Origin: Myxococcaceae bacterium
GTDB taxonomy: Bacteria > Myxococcota_A > Polyangia > Polyangiales > Ga0077539
Reading direction: 5' to 3'
Assembly: GCA_004297725.1 (NCBI GenBank)
Contig: SCUS01000180.1
Location: forward strand, 51,328 to 115,327
Length of the DNA: 64,000 nucleotides
In this document: in pieces, positions 10,478 to 19,476 of the stretch
How positions within the stretch are numbered: position 1 is the first letter of the stretch
Layout of the letters: the number at the start of each line of letters is the position of its first letter
Notes under the pieces: generated by a model
The model's input: the letters and a program-made list of their open reading frames with translations, nothing else
What the model was told of the DNA's origin: nothing
Databases searched by the model: none
Translations under genes and position numbers: made by a program

Positions 10478-11435
10478 AGCGGGGGGTGGGGACGGGCTGC
10501 GCGGTGATCTGCGAGGGGTCGATGGGGCGGCGGTAGATGGGCGGGAGCGGCGCGCCGCTGGTGGTCACGCCGACGCCGACGGCCGGCGACGCGTTGACGC
10601 GGGGGTTGGAGGGCGCGAGGCCCGGCGCGACGAAGGAGCCGCCGGGGTTGGCGGTGACCTGTCCCCCCACCGGGACGACGGCGGTGGTGCCGCCGGGCGC
10701 GCGATAGGCGGGGTTGACCTGGCTGCCCGGAGGAGGGGCCGCCATGCCGGGCTGCACCCCGACGACCACAGCGCCAGGACGAGCCGCGACGCCTGCGGCG
10801 GGGGCCGCGTTCATGCCGACGGCGTTGGGGCCGACCACGACGCTCGTCGGGCCCTGGCCGGGCCGCGCGACGCCGACGCCCATCGTGGGACCGACGGCCA
10901 CGCCCGAGGGCTGCGCGACGCCAACGGCGTAGCCGGGCTGAGCGGGCTGGGCGACGCCGACGCCGACGGCGTAGCCAGGCTGCGCGGGCTGGGCGACGCC
11001 GACGCCTACGCCATAGCCAGGCTGCGCGGGCTGGGCGACGCCGACGCTGACGCCATAGCCGGGCTGCGCGGGCTGGGCGACTCCGACGCCTACGCCGTAG
11101 CCGGGCTGGTTGGGGTGGTGACCGGGGTGACCTGGCTGGGCGACTCCGACCGCCACGCCGACGCCTACGCCGTAGCCGGGCTGGGCAGGGTAGGCGGGCT
11201 GGGCGACTCCGACGCCGACGCCGTAGCCGGGCTGAGCAGGGTAGGCGGGTTGAGCGACGCCGACGCCCACGCCGTAGCCGGGCTGGGAGGGGTAGGCGGC
11301 CTGGGCGGGCTGGGCGACCACGGTCGCCTGCGCGGGCTGCGTGTAGACGGTGGACTGTGCCGGGACCGTGCGGATGGTGCATCCGACCGGCACCGCGAAG
11401 GACAACACGAGCAAGACCCTGGGAACGGTTCGCAT
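10476..11435 (-). CDS. Repeat-rich lipoprotein (QPGYGVGVGVAQPA units)
   Basis: This 319-residue protein has a signal peptide with a Val-Pro-Val-Gly-Cys lipobox (Cys19). Eight units beginning Gln-Pro-Gly-Tyr, each 14 to 17 residues or longer, occupy residues 51-176. The last 140 residues are Gly/Ala/Val/Pro-rich with no recognisable domain. Low-complexity Gly-Val-Tyr repeats like these suggest an extended or elastic surface or matrix protein. The repeat number is probably variable between strains. The gene sits alone between a convergent Cys-rich lipoprotein gene and the ABC ATPase pair. Function is unknown. Confidence 0.7.
   Translation of the reverse strand: MRTVPRVLLVLSFAVPVGCTIRTVPAQSTVYTQPAQATVVAQPAQAAYPSQPGYGVGVGVAQPAYPAQPGYGVGVGVAQPAYPAQPGYGVGVGVAVGVAQPGHPGHHPNQPGYGVGVGVAQPAQPGYGVSVGVAQPAQPGYGVGVGVAQPAQPGYAVGVGVAQPAQPGYAVGVAQPSGVAVGPTMGVGVARPGQGPTSVVVGPNAVGMNAAPAAGVAARPGAVVVGVQPGMAAPPPGSQVNPAYRAPGGTTAVVPVGGQVTANPGGSFVAPGLAPSNPRVNASPAVGVGVTTSGAPLPPIYRRPIDPSQITAQPVPTPR
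10908..11285 (-). repeat. Coding tandem repeat, 42- to 51-bp units
   Basis: The DNA encoding the Gln-Pro-Gly-Tyr units repeats with an exact 42-base period between 10943, 10985, 11027 and 11069, and with 51-base units toward 11285. Units differ mostly at third positions and at short insertions, which suggests past slippage or unequal exchange. Confidence 0.85.
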
Positions 11436-11530
11436 GAATGGACTCCCGGTGCGTTGAAGGGATGCGCAGCATACCCGACGAGGTCAGGCGGGGTGGATGT
11501 TCAATGGAATCGACGGGTGGCGCGGGCTCT

Positions 11531-12501
<971 letters not shown>

Positions 12502-12505
<4 letters not shown>

Positions 12506-13515
12506 CGCGCCTCCAGGTGGCAGCGCGCGAGGCGGCGGTCGTGGGCGTCGGCGCGCTCGCCTCGCAGCTCGCCCTCGGCGGCCACGCGGTAGAGGGCGGG
12601 CTCCTCCTCGGCGCAGAGCGCGAAGGCCTTGTCGCAGCGGTCGCGGAAGCGGCACCCGGTCGGCAGGCTCCGCAGGTCGGGGACCATCCCTGGGATGGTC
12701 GGCAGCCGGCGCGCCCCGAGGTTGTCCCCGTAGCTCGGCACCGAGCGGAGGAGCCCCTGGGTGTACGGGTGCCTCGGGTCGGCGAAGAGCTCCGTGACCG
12801 GGGCGCGCTCCACCACCCGACCGGCGTACATCACCACCACGTCTTCGGCGAACTCCGCCACGAGGCCGAGGTCGTGGGTGATGAGCAGCACCGCCATGCC
12901 GAGCCGGGCGCGCAGGTCGCGCAGGAGCTCGATGATCTGCGCCTGGATGGTGACGTCGAGCGCGGTGGTGGGCTCGTCGGCGATGAGCAGCTTGGGCTCG
13001 CAGGCGAGGGCCATGGCGATCATCACCCGCTGGCGCATGCCGCCGGAGAGCTGGTGGGGGTAGGCCCCGGCGCGCTCGGCGGGGGAGGGAATACCCACCT
13101 GGGTAAGCAGCTCGACGGAGCGCTCCCACGCGGCGCGGCGCGGGAGCTGGCGGTGCAGGGTGAGCACCTCGGCGATCTGGTCGCCCACCGTGTAGACCGG
13201 GTTGAGGGAGCTCATGGGCTCCTGGAAGATCATCCCGATGTGGGCGCCGCGCACCTTGCGCATCTCGCGCTCGGAGAGGCTCAGGAGGTCGCGGCCCTCG
13301 AAGAGGATCTGCCCCGAGGCGATGCGCCCCGGCGACTGGATGAGCCGCAGGACGGAGAGCGAGGTGACGCTCTTGCCGCAGCCGGACTCGCCGACGAGGC
13401 CGAGGGCGCCGCCCGGGGGGAGGTCGAAGGAGACGTCGTCCACCGCGCGCAGCCGCCCCTCGTCGGTGGCGAACTCCGTGCAGAGGTGGCGGATGGAGAG
13501 CAGCGCTTCGGTCAC
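12502..13515 (-). CDS. OppD-type peptide ABC transporter ATP-binding protein
   Basis: This 337-residue protein has Walker A (GESGCGKSV), a Q-loop (MIFQEPMSSLNP), the signature LSGGMRQR, Walker B (LLIADEPTTALD) and the H-loop (ITHDLG). The C-terminal importer motif has HPYTQGLL and a Cys-x6-Cys-like tail. It pairs with the OppF-type protein as the heterodimeric motor of a Dpp/Opp importer. I choose the GTG at 13515, with GAAGG nine bases upstream. The in-frame ATG at 13548 would add 11 residues. The gene is divergent from the DUF4388 gene, and its permeases must lie elsewhere. Confidence 0.92.
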
Positions 13516-13635
13516 GTCGAGGGGCCTTCGAGGGGGGTTGCCGAACATAGAACAGTTGTCGCCCCGAACCACTGCGCGATTGCGATGCTGCGGGCGGGTA
13601 CGGAACTCGGCTACCATCGGGCCGAAGGAGAGCTG

Positions 13636-15579
13636 TTGACCGAGGCGAGCGACACCACCGACGGCCGATCGTTGCAGCGCGTGGTCGTGGTGCTCTCGCC
13701 CGAGGACGGGGCGCTCATCGACGCGCTCCGGGCCGCGCGCTACCTGGTGGTCTCCTCCGCGGCCGACCGGCTGGACGAGGTCGCGCTCGCCGAGCGGGCC
13801 AGGCTGGTGGTGGTCGACGAGGGGCTCCCCGGGGCCATCGAGGCGATCACCCGGCTGCGCCGTCGGGGGAAGGTTCCGGTGGTGCTTCTGGGGGTGGGCG
13901 CCGAGGTCGGGGCGAGGGCGCTCAAGTCCGGCGCGGACGTCATCCTGCCGCGGCCGGTGTCGCCCGAGTCGCTGGTCGAGCTGCTCGGCTCCATGGTGAC
14001 CACCGCCTTCCCGAGCGCCCCGCCGCCCCGGCGCCGCTCGCCGCTCACCAACCCGCAGATTCGTCCGCTCGCGCCGGTGACCGTCGCGTCGTTGGAGACG
14101 CCGGTGCCCCGTCGCCCGGCGCCCCCGACGCCGCTCCCCATGATGGCGCTGTCGAGCATGCCCGTGGTGACCATGAGCACCTCGTCGTCGCCGCCGGTGG
14201 GCGTGCCCGTCGACGGGGCGCTGTCGACGGTGCAGTCGTGGCTCGCGGAGGCCCCGACGAGCCCCGACAACAACGGCTCCTGGGCGCCGCCGGACGTCAC
14301 CCAGGAGGTGGAGGAGACCCTCCGCCGCGCGCTGCAGGTGGTGGGCGGCGACCCGTCCTCGCTCGAGCTCACCGCCGCGGGCGAAGACTCCCTCGACGAG
14401 CTCGTGCCCCCGGAGCTGCTGGAGCCCATCGAGGGCGCCCTCGACGAGGACGAAGACGACCGCCGGGAGGGCCTCTCGGTCTCCGCCAGCGCCATCGCCC
14501 CGCCGCGCGTCAGCAACGAGCGGCGGGCGCCGCGCGAGGGCGTCGAGGCCGCGCTGATGGTCCCGCTGCCGGTGGACGGCGACGCGAGGCTGGCCGGCAA
14601 GCTCGATCGCTTCGGCCTCGGGCCGCTGCTCAGCGCGGCGTGGAGGGTGCGGGCGTCCGGCGACATCGTGCTGCGCGAGGGGGCCCGCGAGTGGCTGCTC
14701 GCGGTGTCCAACGGTCACCTGCTCTCGCTCCGAAGCAGCCAGGCCGACGAGCAGGTGGGGCCGCTCTTCGCCCGCCTCGGCTTCGTCCCCCAGGAGGCCG
14801 CCCGCTTCGCGGAGGTTCCGCTCGACGTGGGCCCGCGCGGCGCGGCGCTGCTGGCGGCGCAGGGCTACGTCGCCGCCGACGCGCTGGTCGCGATGCTCGG
14901 CCGGGCCGCCCAGGAGGTGGCCTTCGACCTGCTCTGCCTCGACCAGTTCACCTGGGAGATCCGCCCTCGCAGCTCGGCGCTGAGCATCCCCTTCCCGACC
15001 CGCGCCCTCGACGCGCTGCTGGTCAGCGCCGCGCGCGCCCGCATCGAGCCCGCGGTGGCCTACCAGCTCCTCGGCGGCGACGGCACCGAGCTCTCGCTGC
15101 GGGGCGACGGCGCGGCCCTCTCCACGCTGCCGCTGCAGCCCAACGAGCGCACCGCGGCGCTGGCCGCGAAGAAGACCGACCTCGCCACGCTGGTGCGGGC
15201 CCACGGCGACTCGGCGCTCCCGGCGATGGTGGCCCTGCACTGGCTGCAGCTGCTGAGAGTCGAGGGGCTGGCGCACGCCCTCGCCGACGCGCAGGTGCCG
15301 CCGGGGCCGGAGCGCACCCGGCTGCGCGCGCTGGTCGAGGCGGCCACGAGGCACGACCTGCTGGTGGTGCTGGGCGTGAGCGCCTGGGCCACGCGCCGGG
15401 CGGCGCAGTCGGCGCTGGAGGTGCGGCGCTCGGAGGTCGACACCATCCGGGCGCGCTTCATCGTGAGCGAGGCCCTCGCGCCGGTGTACGCGGCGCTCGA
15501 CGAGGCGGCCAAGCTGCTCACCGTGGCCGGGGCGTGGGAGCGCTACGTGGCCGCGCTGCGGGTGGTCGACCGGTCGTGA
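13636..15579 (+). CDS. Pseudo-receiver and DUF4388 domain regulator
   Basis: The protein has about 647 residues. Residues 10-120 look like a response-regulator receiver fold. The central Asp of the VVVDEG strand is kept, but the N-terminal acidic pair is missing and the conserved Lys is Arg (ILPRPV), so it may not be phosphorylated normally. A Pro/Ser/Thr linker leads to a DUF4388 (PATAN-type) domain at about 315-400. The last 100 residues include a Leu-Gly-Val segment that resembles a worn J-domain without HPD. Such proteins are common in myxobacterial signalling. The TTG at 13636 is chosen for the AAGGAG just upstream; the in-frame ATG at 13585 has no such site. Confidence 0.75.
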   Translation: MTEASDTTDGRSLQRVVVVLSPEDGALIDALRAARYLVVSSAADRLDEVALAERARLVVVDEGLPGAIEAITRLRRRGKVPVVLLGVGAEVGARALKSGADVILPRPVSPESLVELLGSMVTTAFPSAPPPRRRSPLTNPQIRPLAPVTVASLETPVPRRPAPPTPLPMMALSSMPVVTMSTSSSPPVGVPVDGALSTVQSWLAEAPTSPDNNGSWAPPDVTQEVEETLRRALQVVGGDPSSLELTAAGEDSLDELVPPELLEPIEGALDEDEDDRREGLSVSASAIAPPRVSNERRAPREGVEAALMVPLPVDGDARLAGKLDRFGLGPLLSAAWRVRASGDIVLREGAREWLLAVSNGHLLSLRSSQADEQVGPLFARLGFVPQEAARFAEVPLDVGPRGAALLAAQGYVAADALVAMLGRAAQEVAFDLLCLDQFTWEIRPRSSALSIPFPTRALDALLVSAARARIEPAVAYQLLGGDGTELSLRGDGAALSTLPLQPNERTAALAAKKTDLATLVRAHGDSALPAMVALHWLQLLRVEGLAHALADAQVPPGPERTRLRALVEAATRHDLLVVLGVSAWATRRAAQSALEVRRSEVDTIRARFIVSEALAPVYAALDEAAKLLTVAGAWERYVAALRVVDRS

Positions 15580-15619
15580 TGTTGTGGTCCCGCGGGGGCC
15601 CGTGTAGCTAGTTCCGCCC

Positions 15620-16855
15620 ATGGGAACGGATCACGACGGCGCCTCCACCCCGGAGTCCGAAGCGGCCGAGGAGGCCGACTGGGCCCTCGCCACCGCCGCA
15701 ACGCTTCAGGCCAAGGGCGACCTCGACGGGGCGCGCACGTGGCTGCGCCGGGCCGTCGAGCACCTGATGGACGCCGGGCTCGACGACCGCGCGCTCGTCA
15801 TCGCCAAGCAGGCCGCCGCGCTCTCCGAACCGCCGCCGCCGGTCCCGATGCCTCCGCCGGTCGCGATGCCTCCGCCGGTCCCGATGCCTCCGCCGGATCC
15901 GGCCCCGGTGTTCCTGCCGCCGGCCGCGATCCCTTCGACGACCCCGACGATCCAGCCTCCTCCGGCGCCCGCTGCGCCCCCTCCGGCGATCGCTCCCGTC
16001 GCGCCCACGCTGCAGGGCCCCGCGCTCACCCAGCCGGTGCTGCACCTCAACGTCGCGTACGACCCCGCGCGCTCCGTCGCCGCGGAGGCCGCCGCCGCCC
16101 TGCTGACCGCGCTGCCGCTCTTCGCCGAGCTCCCTCCCGAGCGGGTGCGCTCGCTCGCCAGGGAGAGCGTGATCGTCCCGCTGCGCATGGGTCACGACCT
16201 CCCGCTCCCGACTCAAGGCGAGGCCGCGCCGATCTGGGTGATCATCGAGGGGCAGGTGCATCTTACCGTGGCGGGTATTCCCGTGGGCGGCACGCTGGGC
16301 CCCGGCGACTTCGTGGGCGAGCTGTCGGCCTACTACGAGAGCGCCTGCCTCTTCCGGGCCGAGGTGACGCTCGAGGGCCGCGCGCTCTGCGTGGCGCCGA
16401 CGGTGCTGCAGTCCCTGGCGAGGCAGTACGAGGGCCTGCGCACCGCCCTGGAGGAGAGCGCCTGGGAGCGCGCGTTCGAGGCGCTGGGCCACGCCTCGGC
16501 GCTGCTGGCGGGCATCGAGCCCGCGATGCGCGCGGGGCTCTACGCACGCTTCGAGCCGGTGCAGCTCGCGGCGGGCGAGTCGCTGCTCACCGAGGGGGAG
16601 CCCGCGGCGTGGGTGTGGCTCATCGCCGCCGGGAGCGTGGAGCGCTACGGCGGGGCGCTCGGGGCGAAGGTGCAGCGGGCGGGCGCCGGGTCTGCGGTGG
16701 GCGTGGCGTCGGCGTGGGAGGGCAACCCCAGCGGGGTCAGCGTGAGGGCGCGGCGTACGACGCTCGCGGCGAGGGTGAGCGCGGCGGCCTTCCGGGAGAT
16801 GGTCGCCGAGGCGCCGGGGCTGAAGGGGGCGAGGTCGCGCGCGGACGTCTGGTAG
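15620..16855 (+). CDS. Double cyclic-nucleotide-binding-domain-like protein
   Basis: This 411-residue protein has an N-terminal TPR-like helical pair (about 15-70) and a Pro-rich linker with short Met-Pro-Pro-Pro repeats (about 72-140). Two cNMP-binding-like beta-barrels follow (about 165-275 and 290-400). The first keeps a GDFVGELS stretch like the phosphate-binding cassette, but the usual Arg of that cassette is not obvious. It starts 40 bases after the DUF4388 gene in the same direction, so the two probably form a signalling operon. There is no output domain such as a helix-turn-helix. Ligand binding is unproven. Confidence 0.75.
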   Translation: MGTDHDGASTPESEAAEEADWALATAATLQAKGDLDGARTWLRRAVEHLMDAGLDDRALVIAKQAAALSEPPPPVPMPPPVAMPPPVPMPPPDPAPVFLPPAAIPSTTPTIQPPPAPAAPPPAIAPVAPTLQGPALTQPVLHLNVAYDPARSVAAEAAAALLTALPLFAELPPERVRSLARESVIVPLRMGHDLPLPTQGEAAPIWVIIEGQVHLTVAGIPVGGTLGPGDFVGELSAYYESACLFRAEVTLEGRALCVAPTVLQSLARQYEGLRTALEESAWERAFEALGHASALLAGIEPAMRAGLYARFEPVQLAAGESLLTEGEPAAWVWLIAAGSVERYGGALGAKVQRAGAGSAVGVASAWEGNPSGVSVRARRTTLAARVSAAAFREMVAEAPGLKGARSRADVW

Positions 16856-16904
16856 GCGCGCGAAAACGACGCGTCGGCGTTGTGGGGCACCGACGGGTCC
16901 GCGC

Positions 16905-17585
16905 ATGCTCCCGGCCATGCTCGACCGCGTCGCCGACGACCTCTGGACCACCGCCCGCCCGCAGCGCTTCTGGGGCATCGAGACCGGCACGCGCATGACC
17001 GTGGCGCGCCTCTCCGACGGGGCGCTCTTCGTCCACTGCCCGGTGGCGCTCGACGAGCCGACGCGGCGGGACATCGACGCGCTCGGGCCCGTTCGGGCCG
17101 TGGTCGCGTCGAGCCTGTTTCATCACCTCTACGTGGGCCAGTGGATGGCCGCGTTTCCGAAGGCGTCGTTCTGGGGCTGCCCCGGCCTCGCGAAGAAGCG
17201 CCCCGACCTGAAGTGGTCCGGGGTGCTGGGCGACACCCCCCACGACGAGTGGGCGGAGGACATCGACCAGGCCCCGTTCACCTCGCGCTTCGAGCACGAG
17301 GTGGTGTTCCATCACCGGAAGTCGAAGACGATGGTGTGCGCCGACGCGCTGCTCAACCTGTCGAAGCACCCGTCGCCGGTGACCCGCGCCGCGGCCTTCC
17401 TGATGGGCAACACCGGCCCGGGCAAGGGCTACCTGGAGCGCATCGCGGTGCGCGACTACGCCCTCGGCCGCAAGCAGGTCGACCGCATCCTGGAGTGGGA
17501 CATCGACGGCGTCGTGCTCGCCCACGGGGGGCTCATCGAGCACGGCGGCCGCGAGGCGGTGCGCGACGCCTACCGCTGGCTCTGA
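16905..17585 (+). CDS. DUF4336 family protein (metallo-beta-lactamase-like fold)
   Basis: The protein has 226 residues and is cytosolic. It has an N-terminal DLWTTARPQRFWGIETGTRMTV segment, the SSLFHHLYVGQW motif with paired His where metallo-hydrolases bind metal, and a late VLAHGGLI His motif. These match the DUF4336 group, which is related to the metallo-beta-lactamase fold but undescribed biochemically. The start could be the ATG at 16905 or that at 16917. Its stop shares a 12-bp palindrome (17582-17593) with the stop of the convergent PhnA-like gene. The two reading frames are separated by only four bases. Confidence 0.75.
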   Translation: MLPAMLDRVADDLWTTARPQRFWGIETGTRMTVARLSDGALFVHCPVALDEPTRRDIDALGPVRAVVASSLFHHLYVGQWMAAFPKASFWGCPGLAKKRPDLKWSGVLGDTPHDEWAEDIDQAPFTSRFEHEVVFHHRKSKTMVCADALLNLSKHPSPVTRAAAFLMGNTGPGKGYLERIAVRDYALGRKQVDRILEWDIDGVVLAHGGLIEHGGREAVRDAYRWL

Positions 17586-17589
17586 CGCG

Positions 17590-17805
17590 TCAGGCCTTCT
17601 TCAAGAACTCCGTCCGCAGCACGAGGCCCTTCACCTTCTCGTGGCGGCCCTCGATCTCGTCCTCGTTGTCGGTCAGGTGGATGCCCTTGATGAGCGTGCC
17701 CCGCTTCAGGGTCACGTTGGCGCCCTTCACCTTGAGGTCCTTGATGAGGGTGACGTTGTCACCTTCGTGGAGGGGGGTGCCGTTGCTGTCCTTGACGTCG
17801 TCCAT
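17590..17805 (-). CDS. PhnA/YjdM C-terminal-type small protein
   Basis: This 71-residue protein is made almost entirely of the PhnA C-terminal fold: an Asp-Ser-Asn-Gly-x-Pro-Leu-x-Glu-Gly-Asp start, then LIKDLKVKG and RGTxIKGI strands, then a Leu-x-Thr-Glu-Phe-Leu-Lys end. Full-length PhnA/YjdM proteins have an N-terminal zinc ribbon that is absent here. Despite its old name the family is not a core part of the phosphonate pathway, and its biochemical role is unclear. It lies 32 bases upstream of the end of no other gene; the HemJ-like gene precedes it in the same direction. Confidence 0.85.
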   Translation of the reverse strand: MDDVKDSNGTPLHEGDNVTLIKDLKVKGANVTLKRGTLIKGIHLTDNEDEIEGRHEKVKGLVLRTEFLKKA

Positions 17806-17837
17806 GGTGGGTTGACCTTCGTATGGGTGTGGGTGGC

Positions 17838-18278
17838 TCAGGCCCCTTGCATGGCCTTGAGGACGATCACGCAGAGCACCGCGAGCGCCGCCGCCACCAG
17901 CACGCCGAGCTGGAGCAGTCGCATCTGCGGGGCGACGCCGTCGGTGCGCCCGGCGGCCTCGGCGGCGCGCACCCGCGCCCCGAGAACGAAGTGCAGCGCC
18001 AGCATCACCAGCGCCAGCGTGAGCTTTCCGTGAAACCAACCGAAGCGGAAGTACGCGCCCTTCGCGACGGCGATCATCGCGAAGCCAGCGACCGTGGCGA
18101 TGCCCATCCACGGCGAGGCGACGGTGCGGTAGATGCGCCGGGCGAGCGCGGCGAACTTCGCCTGCACCGCGGGCTCTTCGCCCACGCCCGCGGTGATCAC
18201 CCGGGTGATGCTCACGAGGCTGCCGATCCAGAGGAGGAGGGAGAGAACGTGCGTCGCCAGGAGGATCGTCAGCAGCAT
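17838..18278 (-). CDS. HemJ/CopD-type membrane protein
   Basis: The protein has 146 residues and four predicted membrane helices. An early His in helix 1 (ATHVLSLLLWIG), a LARRIYRTVASP segment, a GWFHGKLTLAL motif and a later LHFVLG match the order of conserved residues in HemJ (UPF0093), the haem-dependent protoporphyrinogen IX oxidase. HemJ would make protoporphyrin for haem, which fits a genome rich in cytochromes. A distant CopD/DUF2269 member is the alternative. It is divergent from the binding-protein gene with about 73 bases between starts, and the PhnA-like gene follows it. Confidence 0.65.
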   Translation of the reverse strand: MLLTILLATHVLSLLLWIGSLVSITRVITAGVGEEPAVQAKFAALARRIYRTVASPWMGIATVAGFAMIAVAKGAYFRFGWFHGKLTLALVMLALHFVLGARVRAAEAAGRTDGVAPQMRLLQLGVLVAAALAVLCVIVLKAMQGA

Positions 18279-18351
18279 GGGTCGGGGGGATAGACGCTCG
18301 CGTCCGCGATGACAAGCGCCCGGCGGACTGTGTACGGTGCGTTGGCCCATC

Positions 18352-19476
18352 GTGAACCGCCGCCGCTTCCTCGCCGCCATGTCCCTCGCCGCCGCCTCGG
18401 GCGGGTGCCGCTGGCGCCGCGGCAACGAGGTCACCCTCGGCGCGCTGGTGCCCCGCACCGGCGACCGCGCCGCGTGGGGGGCCGACCTGCTCCGCGGCTA
18501 CGAGCTCGCGGTGGAGCAGCAGAACCTCCGCGGCGGGCTCAACGGCCGCCGGCTCCGGCTCGTCGCCCTCGACGACGAGAGCCGCGAGGAGCACGCCTCC
18601 ACGCTCACCACGCGCCTCATCGAGCGCGAGGGGGCGCTGGCGGTCTTCGGCGAGCTCTCCTCGGTGGCCAACGAGCGCGGCGCCGCGGCAGCCCAGCGCC
18701 GGGGGGCGGTCTTCGTCGCCACCGCGTCCACCGCGAGGGACGTCTCTCGCGCCGGGGACTTCGTCTTCCGCACGGCGCTCACCGACGCCGAGCAGGCGCA
18801 GGCCATGGCCCGCTACGCCCGCCAGTCGATGCAGCGCCGCAAGGGCGCCATCGTGTACCGCCGCAGCTCGCTGCTCCACGTGGGGATGGCCGACGCCTTC
18901 GCCTCGGGCTTCCGCGCCCACGGCGGCGAGATGGTGCTGCGCGAGTCCTACCAGGACGACGCCGACCTCGTGCGCCTGGTCGCCCGGGTGCGCTCGTCGG
19001 GCGCCGACATCGTGTACGCGCCAGCCTCCAGCGAGGACGCGGGCCGCATCGCCGTCGCCCTCAAGCAGGGCCGCGTGGGCGCGCAGATCATGGGCGCCGA
19101 CGGGTGGGCCTCCCCCGAGGCCCGGCAGTTCGCGCGCGACGCGATGGTGGGCGCGCTCTTCCCCGAGCTCTTCAGCGCCGTGTCCCCGAGGCCCGAGGTG
19201 GAGGCCTTCATCGCCGCCTTCGGGGCCCGGCACCGGGCGCACCCCGGGTCCTTCGCCGCGGTGGGCTACGACGCCGTGCGCTGGGTCATCGCGGGCGCGC
19301 TGAGGGTCCCGCAGCTCGACGCGCGCTCGCTGCGAGACGCCCTCCTCGGGTCACGCCTCGACGACGCGGTGGCAGGGCCCTTCAGCGTCGACGCGCGCCG
19401 CGCGCTCACCCGCGCGATCTGCGTGCAGCGCTACGAGGCCCAGGGCGTCGCCCTCGCCGCCATGATGACGCCGTAG
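18352..19476 (+). CDS. LivJ-type periplasmic binding lipoprotein (Tat signal)
   Basis: This 374-residue protein opens with an Asn-Arg-Arg-Arg-Phe-Leu-Ala twin-arginine motif and a Gly-Gly-Cys lipobox. A type 1 periplasmic binding fold follows (EVTLGALVPRTGDRAAWG, a VFGELSSVA loop, a GFRAHGGEM turn and a VGYDAVR motif near the end). Such proteins bind branched-chain amino acids or related small molecules. No Liv permease or ATPase genes are nearby, so it may act as a sensor input or serve a distant transporter. I start at the GTG at 18352, directly before the Tat motif; an upstream GTG at 18337 is possible. Its 3' end overlaps the convergent transglycosylase-like gene by 71 bases. Confidence 0.83.
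   Translation: MNRRRFLAAMSLAAASGGCRWRRGNEVTLGALVPRTGDRAAWGADLLRGYELAVEQQNLRGGLNGRRLRLVALDDESREEHASTLTTRLIEREGALAVFGELSSVANERGAAAAQRRGAVFVATASTARDVSRAGDFVFRTALTDAEQAQAMARYARQSMQRRKGAIVYRRSSLLHVGMADAFASGFRAHGGEMVLRESYQDDADLVRLVARVRSSGADIVYAPASSEDAGRIAVALKQGRVGAQIMGADGWASPEARQFARDAMVGALFPELFSAVSPRPEVEAFIAAFGARHRAHPGSFAAVGYDAVRWVIAGALRVPQLDARSLRDALLGSRLDDAVAGPFSVDARRALTRAICVQRYEAQGVALAAMMTP

Noticed and set aside
10908..11285. 42-base tandem repeat considered as CRISPR or satellite
   Set aside because: The units abut with no spacers and stay in frame in a lipoprotein gene.
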